In this document: in pieces, positions 53,654 through 63,807 of the stretch
Layout: each line of letters begins with the position of its first letter
How positions within the stretch are numbered: position 1 is the first letter of the stretch
Source of the DNA: Clostridiaceae bacterium
GTDB lineage: Bacteria > Bacillota > Clostridia > Peptostreptococcales > Natronincolaceae
Length of the DNA stretch: 64,000 bases
Direction of reading: 5' to 3'
Assembly (NCBI GenBank): GCA_018432235.1
Contig: JAHDLO010000016.1
Coordinates: 1 to 64,000, forward strand
Made by a program: the position numbers and the translations under genes
The notes under the pieces: model-generated
The model's input: only the letters and a program-made list of their open reading frames with translations
Database searches by the model: none
Told to the model about the DNA's origin: nothing

Positions 53654-55042
53654 TTAGTCCTCGGTAGGCAGCAGCTCTACAGTTCCCTTTTTCTGCATTC
53701 TTTTAATGACCCCATAGGCCACAGCCAAAGCGGTCACTCCCACCATGCCATTGCTTATAAGCATTGCTATACCTACGCTTTCACTGCCTAATCCGGTATA
53801 ATTCTTCAATAGATACAGGGTGGGTATTCTAAAGAGAAAAAGCCTTAAAAAATTGATAATCAGTGTCAATCTTGTATAACCAAAGCCATAAAGCAAGCCC
53901 ATAACCGCAGAGGTAATGGTAAGGGTGACAAGGGCCAGTATCTCATAGCTTAAAATTCCCTTGATCATTATTGCAAACTCCTGATCTCCCTTAGCGAATA
54001 TCCCTATAATCTGCCTCATAAACAAATTAGTAAACACCAAGCCAACAACCCCAAGGCCTATGCATACCAGCATTGTTTTTTTAAATGCCTCCAGCGCCCT
54101 ATTGAGGCTCTTGTTTCCTAAATTTTGGCTAATTATTGCAGCCTCACCATCCTGGAAGCCATTGGTGGTGCTGGTGATTACTCCGGCAACATTATTGGAA
54201 ACTCCCAAGGCCCCCACCACCATACTGCCGTAAAAGGCACTGATGGAATTGACAATAACCTTTCCCAGACTAAAGGTAAACCGCTCAAAAAAAATCGGTA
54301 ATGCTAATTTAAACACAGGCTTGAGGGTCTCCATGGATATATCCACACTCTTGGGATTAATTCGGAATTCGATATCTGCCTTCATCATATTGGACATGCC
54401 TATAATGGTTAAAGCAATATGAGATATTAGGGTGGCTACAGCCATCATTGTTATGCCGTAGTTCAGTACATATACAAACAGAGCGGTAAGCACAAGCTTT
54501 AGGGCGAGAACCAATAAATTTAAGTGGAATATGGTCTTTGTGCTGCCCTTTGCCTTTTCAATTGCTATATATACATTATTGATGAAGATTGCCACTATGG
54601 TAAGTATTTCTACAATAAAATAGCTGGTACCGATCTTGATATGGGCCTCCGGTGTCTTGGCTAACCGCAGTATTTGTGTGGTAAAGGGAAGCAGCAAAAT
54701 TAGTAATGCCAACCCCATTCCTATAGCTAAAAACAGCACCGTGTTGACATATTTTTTTACGCTTCTTCCGTCACCGGCACCATAATACCTGGCTATTATA
54801 ATGCCTCCTGCCACCGCAAGACCGCCACCTATGGCTGTAATCATGGTCTTTATCTGTGAGAGGTAGGAAACAGCAGAAACCACCTCCGAGCCTATGTGGG
54901 CCGCCATCATGGTGTCCAAAAGACTGAAGAGATGGTTAAAGCCGTTATATAGCGCCAGAGGCACCGATATGGAAAGGACTACCCTCCACATATCGCCCTC
55001 CAGCACAAATCGTCTTCTTTTATTATTGAGTAATGTGCTCAT
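53654..55042 (-). CDS. MATE family efflux transporter
   Basis: A 462-residue membrane protein with twelve hydrophobic segments and the MATE fold in two halves (LSVSVPLALYNG region and LALPIFFERFTFSLGK near 240). It has 75 bases between it and the UxaC-like gene and no terminator between, so it is probably the last gene of the galacturonate operon. MATE proteins expel cationic compounds by ion antiport; a link to pectin use is only positional. Confidence 0.9.
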   Translation of the reverse strand: MSTLLNNKRRRFVLEGDMWRVVLSISVPLALYNGFNHLFSLLDTMMAAHIGSEVVSAVSYLSQIKTMITAIGGGLAVAGGIIIARYYGAGDGRSVKKYVNTVLFLAIGMGLALLILLLPFTTQILRLAKTPEAHIKIGTSYFIVEILTIVAIFINNVYIAIEKAKGSTKTIFHLNLLVLALKLVLTALFVYVLNYGITMMAVATLISHIALTIIGMSNMMKADIEFRINPKSVDISMETLKPVFKLALPIFFERFTFSLGKVIVNSISAFYGSMVVGALGVSNNVAGVITSTTNGFQDGEAAIISQNLGNKSLNRALEAFKKTMLVCIGLGVVGLVFTNLFMRQIIGIFAKGDQEFAIMIKGILSYEILALVTLTITSAVMGLLYGFGYTRLTLIINFLRLFLFRIPTLYLLKNYTGLGSESVGIAMLISNGMVGVTALAVAYGVIKRMQKKGTVELLPTED

Positions 55043-55116
55043 GTAACTCCTTCCAATTAGGCAGGAAATAAAGCCTCCTTTTATAACGATGCAAGTATTT
55101 CCCTGAAAATATGAAA

Positions 55117-56358
55117 TTACTTACCTAAAAAGCACCAAAAATTATTACTGAATAGATTTTCTACATCCCGAATGATTTCTTCCTCTGAAACAGTCCAATG
55201 ATTATCTAATATATCTGCGTATTTCTCCGTCAGGACATTGGCTATAATTCTTCTGGAATGTACCCATTTATAAATCAGCTGATCCAGTACCCTGGCATCA
55301 GAATGCTGAGGAATAAAGGAAAGCCCCAGTGTCTCCAGTCTTATTCTGGTCATTTCCTCTACGATGCTGGGGTTATTTAAGAACCACCAGCAGCCAAAGA
55401 CCATCAGATTTCTGAATTTCCTTGCGGTTACCGCCAGCTCATGCTGATTTTCCTTAGACAGCATCGTCACCATAAATTTATTCTTCGGATAGGTTCTGCA
55501 TAGGTATTCGATGGTTTCTATATCAGCATTGCCCAAGGAATCTCCCGCCAGCCCCAGCTCATTATTAACATGCTTTTTAACACCGATCATCATGGCAAAG
55601 GGAATATTCAGCTCTTTACATACCGGAATAATACAATGCTCTACGATCATAGCGCGCTCAGAATTTTCTGGCACCCTATATCCCGGAGGTAAGGAGCAGG
55701 CCATATATAAGGCCTTTGTCTTCAACACCCAATCCCTCAGGAAACGCTTAATTTCTTCTAAGGTTTGTTTGTTCAGCCCCTTATCCACCCTGTAGCCCCA
55801 TGCCTGAAGCTGTGGTAATATCTGCTGATATTGATTTAATAGGGGATCGATTCTGAGGGCGGCTTTGAATCTGGCATCATTATTCCCTACGACTTCCCAT
55901 ATCGGATTTTCCAATGGATCAAAGGGATCATTTGTCATTACGACCTCCTTGACACCTGAAATTTCAAAGACCTTGTCAATGTATTCCTGAGGGGTTAATC
56001 CTGCGAAGAAGCTTCTATACTCTTCTAAATTTCTTGATGATACATCCAAGCCCAATTGTGCCAATATGGTCAATACGCCTCTTTGGGCTTCGCTAATGGG
56101 GCTGTGCTTTATAAACAGAGTGTCCCATATGAGCTCCGCCTGCTGCTTTTTTGATAGACTGAAGAATTCCTCGTATGCCATAGTGGAATATCTGAAATAC
56201 TCCGCCACCAGGTAGTGGTAGGTCAGAACCTCATCTATGCCCCAAAGCAATAATTCTCCAAAATCAGCGGAATATATGTGGGTGTGAACATCGGTTATCT
56301 GTACCCGATTCACCTCCCTTTCTACTATCTCTTTTAATGTCGCTTTACTGGTAATCAT
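55117..56358 (-). CDS. Uronate isomerase, divergent UxaC type
   Basis: A 413-residue amidohydrolase-fold protein, shorter than classical UxaC (about 470). Metal-binding DVHTHIYSADFGELLLWG at the start and MLGVKKHVNNE-like MIGVKKHVNNELG near 265; the C-terminal LSKENQHELAVTARKFRNLMVFGCWWFL recalls the uronate isomerase family. It follows uxaA and uxaB, so galacturonate to tagaturonate isomerisation is the likely role. ATG start with AGGAGG. Confidence 0.8.
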   Translation of the reverse strand: MITSKATLKEIVEREVNRVQITDVHTHIYSADFGELLLWGIDEVLTYHYLVAEYFRYSTMAYEEFFSLSKKQQAELIWDTLFIKHSPISEAQRGVLTILAQLGLDVSSRNLEEYRSFFAGLTPQEYIDKVFEISGVKEVVMTNDPFDPLENPIWEVVGNNDARFKAALRIDPLLNQYQQILPQLQAWGYRVDKGLNKQTLEEIKRFLRDWVLKTKALYMACSLPPGYRVPENSERAMIVEHCIIPVCKELNIPFAMMIGVKKHVNNELGLAGDSLGNADIETIEYLCRTYPKNKFMVTMLSKENQHELAVTARKFRNLMVFGCWWFLNNPSIVEEMTRIRLETLGLSFIPQHSDARVLDQLIYKWVHSRRIIANVLTEKYADILDNHWTVSEEEIIRDVENLFSNNFWCFLGK

Positions 56359-56375
56359 TTTCTATGCCTCCTAGC

Positions 56376-57866
56376 TTATAAGGTCACTCCGGTTTTAAAA
56401 ATCGATATTTCTCTGAAGCCATGCCTTTCATTATTAACCCACTCTCCGCTGGCAACCCTGATAACATAATTAATGAAGCTCTCCAGCAGGACATCCATAG
56501 GCACCTCTTCGATAAGGGTACCAGCGTTAAAATCAATCCAATGGGGCTTAAGCTTATATAGTTGAGTGTTTGTTGATATCTTCATGGTGGGTACAAAGCT
56601 GCCGAAGGGAGTACCTCTTCCGGTGGTAAAGAGCACCAGCTGACAGCCTGCTGCCCCAAGGGCGGTAGCTGCCACCAGGTCATTGCCGGGGGCATTTAAT
56701 AGATTCAAGCCCTTGGTTTTAAGGGTATCGCCATAGCCCAGCACCTCGACCACTGTGGCTTCTCCACCCTTCTGGGTGCAGCCCAAGGATTTTTCCTCTA
56801 AGGTGGTGATTCCACCAGCCTTATTTCCCGGAGAAGGATTTTCATATATCGGCTGCTTATACGCTACAAAATATTCCTTAAAATTATTGATCAGCTTAAC
56901 AATATCCTTAAAAACCGCCTCATCTCTTGCTCGGTTCATCAAAATAGTTTCAGCACCAAACATTTCCGGCACCTCTGTTAGGACAGTGGTGCCCCCCTGT
57001 GCTATCATATAATCCGAAAAGGCCCCCAGCAGTGGATTAGCCGTAATGCCTGATAGGCCATCGGAGCCACCGCATTTTAATCCTATCTTCAGCTCTGAAA
57101 TCGGCAGCTCCACCCTTTCATCCTGTGCCATTTTCTGATATATTTCCTTTAGCAGCCTGACGCCCTCTGCTACCTCATCCGATACCTCCTGTGTCACAAG
57201 GAATTTTGTCCGTGCCTCATCATACTCACCTAAGGCTTTTTTAAAATCCGTCATATGATTATTTTCACAGCCCAGACCCAGCACCAGCACCCCTCCGGCA
57301 TTGGGATGCTTGGCTATATTACCTAATATCGTCCTTGTATTGATATGGTCATCCCCCAGCTGCGAGCAGCCGTAATTATGCTTGAATACCGCTATACCAT
57401 CTATGCCCTTCGGCTGCATTTCCTGCTTAAAGGCTTCAATTATTCTTTCAGCGGTACCGTTGACACAGCCAACGGTGGGTATAATCCATAGCTCATTTCT
57501 TATGCCGACTTTACCATTTTTTCTGAGATAGCCCTTAAAGCTAAAGTCTGTCGCAGGTATGTCAAGCGGCTTTATGCTTTGATGATATTCATAGGCGATA
57601 TTTCCTGAAAGGTTGGTCTTAATATTATGAGAGTGGACCCAGTCACCGCTTTTAATGTCCACTGCTGCATGACCTATAGGAAAACCGTATTTCACCACAT
57701 TTTCTCCTATAGATATGTCCTCTACGGCAAACTTGTGACCCCTTGCCACATTTTCCTTTAATACTAAGCTGCCACAATCCCTAAAGGTTATTGCCTCTCC
57801 CTCATTGAGATCCACTAAGGCCACAGCGACATTGTCCTTTGTATTGATTTTAATAAACCGTCTCAT
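56376..57866 (-). CDS. uxaA: Altronate dehydratase
   Basis: A full-length 496-residue UxaA with an N-terminal SAF part ([16 protein letters not shown]) and the long dehydratase part ([53 protein letters not shown]). It turns D-altronate into 2-keto-3-deoxygluconate. The ATG overlaps the stop of uxaB by 4 bases. KdgK and KdgA are not in the window. Confidence 0.96.
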   Translation of the reverse strand: MRRFIKINTKDNVAVALVDLNEGEAITFRDCGSLVLKENVARGHKFAVEDISIGENVVKYGFPIGHAAVDIKSGDWVHSHNIKTNLSGNIAYEYHQSIKPLDIPATDFSFKGYLRKNGKVGIRNELWIIPTVGCVNGTAERIIEAFKQEMQPKGIDGIAVFKHNYGCSQLGDDHINTRTILGNIAKHPNAGGVLVLGLGCENNHMTDFKKALGEYDEARTKFLVTQEVSDEVAEGVRLLKEIYQKMAQDERVELPISELKIGLKCGGSDGLSGITANPLLGAFSDYMIAQGGTTVLTEVPEMFGAETILMNRARDEAVFKDIVKLINNFKEYFVAYKQPIYENPSPGNKAGGITTLEEKSLGCTQKGGEATVVEVLGYGDTLKTKGLNLLNAPGNDLVAATALGAAGCQLVLFTTGRGTPFGSFVPTMKISTNTQLYKLKPHWIDFNAGTLIEEVPMDVLLESFINYVIRVASGEWVNNERHGFREISIFKTGVTL

Positions 57867-59314
57867 CTTACCAGCTCCTGCAGAGCGGTCTTCATCCCCT
57901 TGGTTTCAATTGCTGTAAGGGCTTCTGTCACTGCAACAGCAAGGCCCTCTACCCTATTGAGGTCTGACTGCCAAATAGCCTCAGTTCCCAGTACAGATAC
58001 CACAATGGCATGAAGGCCTTCATTAGTGCCGTCATGCTTTTCCCATAGTCCTTTAAAGAGCGCCAGTATGTGAGCATCATCCGACAGCTGTATCTGTTCT
58101 CCTTCCCTTTCACCCTTATAAAATTGGATTAGGGCAGCCAAGGAAAAGACCAGCCCTTTAGGCAGCTGATGCTTTCTTTCTATATATTGCAGCAAGGAGG
58201 GCAGCACCCTTGTTTCAAATTTACTCATGGCATTCAATGAAATACTCATTAAGTAATGCTTAATAAAGGGATTTCTGAATCTATCGATTACATCCGAGGC
58301 AAATTGCCTCAGCTCCTCCAAGGGTAAATCCAGAGTAGGAATAATCTCCTCCTCTATGGTCTGCAGCACAAATCGGCCTACAACCTCATCCTCAATACTT
58401 TCCTTTACCGTATCATAGCCATAAAGATAGGCCACCGGCACCATTGTCGTATGGGCACCATTCAATATCCTTACCTTACGGGTACGGTATGGTGTCATAT
58501 CCTCTACAAACAAAACATTTAAGCCGGCCTTATAAGCGGGAAACGCTTCCTTTATCCATTGGGGCCCTTCAATTACCCAAAGGTGAAATTGCTCTGACTC
58601 CACCACCAGATTATCCCTATAGCCCAGCTCTGCTTCAATTTCTCTTATTCGCTCTTTGGGATACCCCGGCACGATTCTGTCTACTAAGGTATTGCAAAAG
58701 GTGTTGGCTTCATTAATCCAATCGATGAAGGCCTTCTCCAGCTGCCAATTATGAGCCAGCTTTAGGATGATTTCCTTCAGCTTATCGCCATTGCGATCAA
58801 TTAGCTCACAGGGAAATATAATTAAACCCTTGTCACGGCTGCCATTAAAGACAATAAAGCGATGATATAAAAAGGCCGCTAGCTTTGCCGGGAAGCTGCT
58901 TTGAGGTCTATCTCCAAGCTTATCCCCTTCGTTAAGCACAATGCCAGCCTCCGTTGTATTGGATATGACAAATCGCAAATCAGGATTCTCAGCAGCATCT
59001 AAGTACGCATTATAGTCGGTGTATAGGTTAATCCCTCTGGTTATACTGCTATTAACGTAATGCTCCCGTAGGGCCTCCCCTTGCTTTATGCCATTCATAT
59101 AATGGGTGTAAAGGCCATCCTGCTGATTCAGCATAGGCACCAGGCCCTGCTCAAGGGGCTGCACCACCAACACACCGCTATTAAAGCCAGTTTTTTTGTT
59201 CATTGTATCTACTATCCAATTGGTGAAGGCTCTCAGAAAATTCCCCTCTCCAAATTGAATAATTCTTTCGGGATACTCTATAAAATCACTATAATTCCGC
59301 TTGTTTAATTCCAT
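57863..59314 (-). CDS. uxaB: Tagaturonate reductase (altronate oxidoreductase)
   Basis: A mannitol-dehydrogenase-family enzyme of about 483 residues that reduces tagaturonate to altronate with NADH. NAD-binding [18 protein letters not shown] near the start, and catalytic Lys region [18 protein letters not shown] near 315. The start is ATG 59314 (MELNKRN) with GGGAGG; the longer frame is unsupported. Coupled to uxaA. Confidence 0.93.
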   Translation of the reverse strand: MELNKRNYSDFIEYPERIIQFGEGNFLRAFTNWIVDTMNKKTGFNSGVLVVQPLEQGLVPMLNQQDGLYTHYMNGIKQGEALREHYVNSSITRGINLYTDYNAYLDAAENPDLRFVISNTTEAGIVLNEGDKLGDRPQSSFPAKLAAFLYHRFIVFNGSRDKGLIIFPCELIDRNGDKLKEIILKLAHNWQLEKAFIDWINEANTFCNTLVDRIVPGYPKERIREIEAELGYRDNLVVESEQFHLWVIEGPQWIKEAFPAYKAGLNVLFVEDMTPYRTRKVRILNGAHTTMVPVAYLYGYDTVKESIEDEVVGRFVLQTIEEEIIPTLDLPLEELRQFASDVIDRFRNPFIKHYLMSISLNAMSKFETRVLPSLLQYIERKHQLPKGLVFSLAALIQFYKGEREGEQIQLSDDAHILALFKGLWEKHDGTNEGLHAIVVSVLGTEAIWQSDLNRVEGLAVAVTEALTAIETKGMKTALQELVR

Positions 59315-59463
59315 GAAAAGCGCCTCCCTTCTGTAATTCCTGCTTATATATTGGCACCCATACCCCCAACCGATGCAAGGGTTCAGCAGAGTCATTTCCT
59401 CTCCAAAGATAATAACCTCAGCCTTTTATTACCTTCCTTAGTTTCAGTGATTTAAACCACTAA

Positions 59464-59515
59464 TTAAGGATTAAAGATTTATTAGTCATATCCTAATTTA
59501 CTCTTTAATCCTTAA
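59464..59515. repeat. 14-bp inverted repeat between kduI and uxaB
   Basis: TTAAGGATTAAAGA (59464-59477) and TCTTTAATCCTTAA (59502-59515) are perfect reverse complements with a 24-base AT-rich loop. On the minus strand it is not followed by a T run. It may be a processing or attenuation stem, or an operator. Confidence 0.6.
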
Positions 59516-59544
59516 CTATATAGGGGGGAAATGCCAATAAAGGC

Positions 59545-60378
59545 TTAGAGTAAGTCTTTGCTATCGATAAAATCCATATCTGTAAAGGTCTGATTTTCTC
59601 CCACCATACCCCAGATAAAGGTGTATTTTTTAGTCCCTACCCCTGAATGTATAGACCATGAGGGGGATATGACGGCCTCTTCATTACGCATAATAATATG
59701 CCTGGTTTCCTGTGGCTCCCCCATCATGTGGAATACCATAGCATCCTCCGCCATGTCGAAATAGAAATAAACCTCCATTCTTCTGTCATGGGTATGGGTA
59801 GGCATCGTATTCCACACAGAGCCCTCCTCTAATATGGTCATCCCCATAATCAATTGGCAGGATTTGCACACGTTAGGATGTACATACTGATATATGGTTC
59901 TTTGATTCAGCTCAGCCGTGGTGCCCAGCTTAACAGGATTTGCATCCTTGATATTGATTTTAGTGGTGGGGTAGGTGGTATGGGCAGGGGCAGAGTTGAT
60001 ATAAAACTTTGCCGGCTGTGAAGGGTCGGCGGATTTAAAAATGATTTCCTTAGTCCCCATGCCAACATACAAGCCATCTCTTTTGTCCAGTGGATATGCT
60101 ACACCCTCTAGAGTAACAACCCCAGCGCCACCGATATTAATAATACCCAGCTCTCTTCTTTCCAGAAAATACTCGGCGCCGATTTCCTTTCCTAGCTCCA
60201 GCTTCAGCTGGGCAGTTACAGGGAAAACCGAACCGGCAATCATCCGATCAAAATGGGTGTAGGCCAGCTTGATTTCATCCGGCTTAAACAAGCCCCCGAT
60301 ATGAAACTCCTCCCTCAGCGCCTTTGTACCAAAGCCCTTTGCCTCTCTGCTGCTACAGGCGTATCTTGTCTCCAGCAT
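59545..60378 (-). CDS. kduI: 5-dehydro-4-deoxy-D-glucuronate isomerase
   Basis: A 277-residue cupin-fold isomerase. GGLFKPDEIKLAYTHFDRMI near 28, GTKEIIF near 107, and the metal-site MPTHTHDRRMEVYFYFD near 192-207 with ligand His/Glu residues. It normally isomerises the unsaturated uronate from pectate lyase products; KduI has also been reported to isomerise galacturonate and glucuronate, which may be relevant since no lyase or KduD is seen here. Lies 14 bases behind the GH28 gene. Confidence 0.94.
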   Translation of the reverse strand: MLETRYACSSREAKGFGTKALREEFHIGGLFKPDEIKLAYTHFDRMIAGSVFPVTAQLKLELGKEIGAEYFLERRELGIINIGGAGVVTLEGVAYPLDKRDGLYVGMGTKEIIFKSADPSQPAKFYINSAPAHTTYPTTKINIKDANPVKLGTTAELNQRTIYQYVHPNVCKSCQLIMGMTILEEGSVWNTMPTHTHDRRMEVYFYFDMAEDAMVFHMMGEPQETRHIIMRNEEAVISPSWSIHSGVGTKKYTFIWGMVGENQTFTDMDFIDSKDLL

Positions 60379-60391
60379 ATTATTTCCTCCT

Positions 60392-61948
60392 TTAATAATC
60401 TAGATTTTCAACCCCTTCAAACCTGAAGGCGGCCTCTGCTGCACCATCTATAGAAACCTTCTTTATTGTCACATTTATGGCATTACCTATGAAGAAGCCT
60501 GCCTTCACCCGCTTATCCAAAAAGCTCATCATAGCTGGATAGTCGGGCCTTGCTGCCTCTGAAAAGGACACCGTTATATTTTCTAGGCTTAGACCTTCTA
60601 TTTTTCTTTCCGGAAGGCCATAGAAAAAACCTGCTGCCACCTCACTGTCTACACATTCAATATTCTTGTAGGCAATATTTTTTATGGTGGGGGTACCCTC
60701 ATCCACCGGTAGCTTTTCCTTGCTCCATACATATTCTGTTTTTCCATCCTCATCACAGAAGTAAAAGGCATTAATCACAAAGGGTGTCAGTACCCCCTTC
60801 ATCAGGATTTCCTCAGCGTAAATACCGTCAATAACAGCGTCCTTGCCTCTGCCCCTTCTGGTTTTAATTCTTATGCCCCTATCGGTCTCCTGAAATATGC
60901 ACCTGCTGGCGAAAACATTTTTAATACCGCCAGACATTTCACTGCCCAGTACAATTGCCCCATGACCAAATTTCATATGGCAATTTCTGATGAATATGTT
61001 CTCTGATGGTGTTTTTAATTTTCTCCCAAGATAGAGCTTTCCTGATTTTATGGCGATACAATCATCCCCCACAGAAAAGTCCACACCCAAAATCAAGACA
61101 TCACTGCAGGATTCTGGGTTAATACCGTCGGTATTGGGGGAATCCTTTGGGTTTATTAGCTTTAGGTTAATGAAATTTAAATTTTTACTGAATACCGGGT
61201 GAAGGGTCCATGAAGGGGAATTCTTTAAGGTTATTCCTTCTATAGTCATATCTCTGCAATCCCTTAGAAAAACCAGTCGAGGCCTCCAGGCTATACGCTT
61301 TTCCTTGGCCTTATGCCACCAATTCTCATGGGAGGCATTGCCATTAATGCATCCCTCTCCTGTGATAACCACCTCTTCTACACCGATTCCCGTTATTAGG
61401 CTGGCAAAGCAGTCTACTGCCTCCCCCTCCCATGTGCCTAAGTAATATTCTTCATCCATTGAATTCTTGATAATACCCGGTAATATGGGATAATCCAGCC
61501 TTTCGCTGCTGCCAAGGAGCTCAGCCCCCCGTTTAAGCTCTAATGTGATATGACTCTTCAGAAATAAGGGGGCAGTTAAGTAGCTGCCCTCAGGTACGAT
61601 TACCCTGCCACCCTTGGGGCAGGCCATGATGGCTGCTTGAATTGCTGCCGTATCATAGTTCTTGCCATTGCCCACAGCACCAAAATCCCTTACATTTAGG
61701 ACCAGTGCCTCCTCTGACGTCTTAAAGGTAGCAGTGCTGCTGACCTCATTGGTGACTGCATTTTTTATATATAATTGGTATTGGGTTTGGGGTTTTAAAT
61801 TAAATAGGGTGGTGACATTATTTTTACTCTCCAGGACAGGGCTATTATTGAGATATAGCACAAGCCCCTCCCTTGAATAAACCTTCTCATCATTAAGAAC
61901 TTCAATGGTTATTGTTGTTGCCGTAATGGAAATAATATCGAATTTCAT
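60392..61948 (-). CDS. Glycoside hydrolase family 28, cytoplasmic exo-polygalacturonase
   Basis: A 518-residue GH28 enzyme with all family motifs: NTDGINPES (about 275), VGDDCIAIKSG (about 297), GHGAIVLGSEMSGG (about 328) and RGIRIKTRRGRG (about 355), giving the three catalytic Asp, the His and the Arg-Lys pair. A short fibronectin III-like segment precedes the beta-helix. No signal peptide, so it works inside on imported oligogalacturonides, releasing galacturonate. 15 bases behind the permease. Confidence 0.94.
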   Translation of the reverse strand: MKFDIISITATTITIEVLNDEKVYSREGLVLYLNNSPVLESKNNVTTLFNLKPQTQYQLYIKNAVTNEVSSTATFKTSEEALVLNVRDFGAVGNGKNYDTAAIQAAIMACPKGGRVIVPEGSYLTAPLFLKSHITLELKRGAELLGSSERLDYPILPGIIKNSMDEEYYLGTWEGEAVDCFASLITGIGVEEVVITGEGCINGNASHENWWHKAKEKRIAWRPRLVFLRDCRDMTIEGITLKNSPSWTLHPVFSKNLNFINLKLINPKDSPNTDGINPESCSDVLILGVDFSVGDDCIAIKSGKLYLGRKLKTPSENIFIRNCHMKFGHGAIVLGSEMSGGIKNVFASRCIFQETDRGIRIKTRRGRGKDAVIDGIYAEEILMKGVLTPFVINAFYFCDEDGKTEYVWSKEKLPVDEGTPTIKNIAYKNIECVDSEVAAGFFYGLPERKIEGLSLENITVSFSEAARPDYPAMMSFLDKRVKAGFFIGNAINVTIKKVSIDGAAEAAFRFEGVENLDY

Positions 61949-61962
61949 AATTCACCTCTCTG

Positions 61963-62886
61963 CTAGCCCTTCATGCCGGTTGTGGATATGCCGTCAACGA
62001 AATGCTTTTGTGCGATGAAAAATACCACCAGTGACGGGATCAAGACGATTACCGACATGGCAAGGGTTTGATTCCACTGAACCAAGGTACTGGCATCCAT
62101 AGACATCTTTAGGGCTATAGAAACCGGATACTTTTTTACACTGGAAATATAAATCAGAGGCCCCAGGAAATCGTTCATGGTCCACATAAATTGAAATAAT
62201 GCAACGGAAATCATTGCCGGCTTCAGCATAGGGATGAGAATATACCATAGCACCTGAAAAGAGTTGCAGCCATCGATCACCGCAGCTTCCTCCAAGTCCT
62301 TAGGCAAGCCCTTCATAAACTGTATCATCATAAATACGAAGAAGGCATCCACCGCAAAGGCTGCTGGCACCACTAGGGGCTTATAGCTATCCAGCCAATT
62401 GAACTCTCTATACATAAGATATTGTGGTATCCTTAGTACAACATTTGGCAGCAGCAATGTGGCTATAAGTATTGAGAATAGTAGTTTTTTCCCTTTAAAT
62501 TTAAACCTAGCAAATCCATAGGCGGTAACGGTTGTGGAAATCACGGTTAAAATCACCTTTGGTATAACGATTTTAAAGGTATTAGCAAAATAAGTGGCAA
62601 AGGTATATTCTGTGGAGGTCTTCCAACCTCTAATATAGCCAGAGAAGTCAAACTCCTTTGGCATAAAGCCAATGGAGGTGAATATCTCCGCATTTGTCTT
62701 AAAGGAGGCGCCAATTAGCCACACCAGAGGATATAGCATAAGAATCCCAACAGCAATTAATATGGCATATCTTACTGCACTATTAATCTTACCTCGCCTT
62801 ATTCTTCTTTTTCTCAGCAGCATATCATTTTCCAATAGGTCATTAACTTCCTGATGATTGATTTGTGACTCTTGCTTCGCTTTCAT
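61963..62886 (-). CDS. Carbohydrate ABC transporter permease, MalG-like
   Basis: A 307-residue permease of the MalG/LplC type: cytoplasmic start of about 40 residues, six membrane segments, and the ATPase contact loop EAAVIDGCNSFQVLWYILIPM near 203. It overlaps the upstream permease by one base. With its partner it should import oligogalacturonides; the ATPase is not in the window and may be a shared MsmK/UgpC-type protein. Confidence 0.93.
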   Translation of the reverse strand: MKAKQESQINHQEVNDLLENDMLLRKRRIRRGKINSAVRYAILIAVGILMLYPLVWLIGASFKTNAEIFTSIGFMPKEFDFSGYIRGWKTSTEYTFATYFANTFKIVIPKVILTVISTTVTAYGFARFKFKGKKLLFSILIATLLLPNVVLRIPQYLMYREFNWLDSYKPLVVPAAFAVDAFFVFMMIQFMKGLPKDLEEAAVIDGCNSFQVLWYILIPMLKPAMISVALFQFMWTMNDFLGPLIYISSVKKYPVSIALKMSMDASTLVQWNQTLAMSVIVLIPSLVVFFIAQKHFVDGISTTGMKG

Positions 62887-63761
62887 TATTCATCGCCCCC
62901 ATCATAGTGAACCCAGTACTTTTCTGACTTAAAGGTTATCATAGTAAATATCATGATTATAATAAACAGGAACCAGGCTAATGCACTGCCATAGCCCATT
63001 CTAAAGTACTTAAAGGCATTATCGTAGATATATAGCGGAAATAAGTAGGTAGAACGCAAGGGCCCGCCGCCGGTAATGATATATGGGCCATTGAATTCCT
63101 GGAAGGCTTGCACCAGCTGCATAATAAAATTGAAAAACACAATCGGTGTGATCAATGGCAAAGTGATTCTAAAGAATATTGAGGTCTTTGGCGCACCATC
63201 GATTCTGGCAGCCTCATAAAGCGATTCCGGTATATTTTTAAGGGCAGCCAGGAAGATTACCATCGGAGAACCAAACTGCCATACCCTCAAAAGGCTTATG
63301 GTAAATATGGCATATTTGGGATTTCCCAGCCAGCTGATGGGATCGGCACCGAATACCCCTATAATGATATTTATAAGTCCACTGTCTGCAAACAAAAACC
63401 GCCATAAAACTGCTATTGCTACGCTGCCCCCTAGAATGGAAGGAAGGTAATAGGCAGTTCTGAAAAAATTAACCGCCTTTAGCTTAAAGTTCAATATATA
63501 GGCAATGAACAACGCAAAGGTCAGCTTTAAAGGAACAGTAACAAAAACATAGATGAATGTAGTTTTAATTGAGGTTTTAAATAGCTCTGTTTCAAACATC
63601 TTTTTGTAATTGCCAAGGGCAATAAAATTTGGGCTTGATTGTAGATTATAATCGGTAAAGCTCAGCACAAAGGATGCAATAAAGGGATAGGCAGTGAATA
63701 CCAGGAGACCCACCAGCCAGGGTAGTATATAGAAATATCCTTCATATTTTTTTAGCTTCAT
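62886..63761 (-). CDS. Carbohydrate ABC transporter permease, MalF-like
   Basis: A 291-residue permease with six membrane segments and the contact loop EAARIDGAPKTSIFFRITLPLITP near 185-205. It forms the channel with the MalG-like protein encoded next. It sits 46 bases behind the binding-protein gene. Start ATG with AGGAGG. Confidence 0.93.
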   Translation of the reverse strand: MKLKKYEGYFYILPWLVGLLVFTAYPFIASFVLSFTDYNLQSSPNFIALGNYKKMFETELFKTSIKTTFIYVFVTVPLKLTFALFIAYILNFKLKAVNFFRTAYYLPSILGGSVAIAVLWRFLFADSGLINIIIGVFGADPISWLGNPKYAIFTISLLRVWQFGSPMVIFLAALKNIPESLYEAARIDGAPKTSIFFRITLPLITPIVFFNFIMQLVQAFQEFNGPYIITGGGPLRSTYLFPLYIYDNAFKYFRMGYGSALAWFLFIIIMIFTMITFKSEKYWVHYDGGDE

Positions 63762-63785
63762 ATTTGCCTCCTTCTAGGATAAAGC

Positions 63786-63803
63786 GGGGGAGAAAGCTCC
63801 CCC
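63786..63803 (-). other. Intercistronic stem-loop after the binding-protein gene
   Basis: GGGGGAG (63786-63792) and CTCCCCC (63797-63803) make a 7-bp GC stem with a 4-base loop. No T tract follows. As at 44309-44333 it lies right behind a binding-protein stop codon and probably stabilises that part of the mRNA. Confidence 0.65.
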
Positions 63804-63807
63804 TCCC

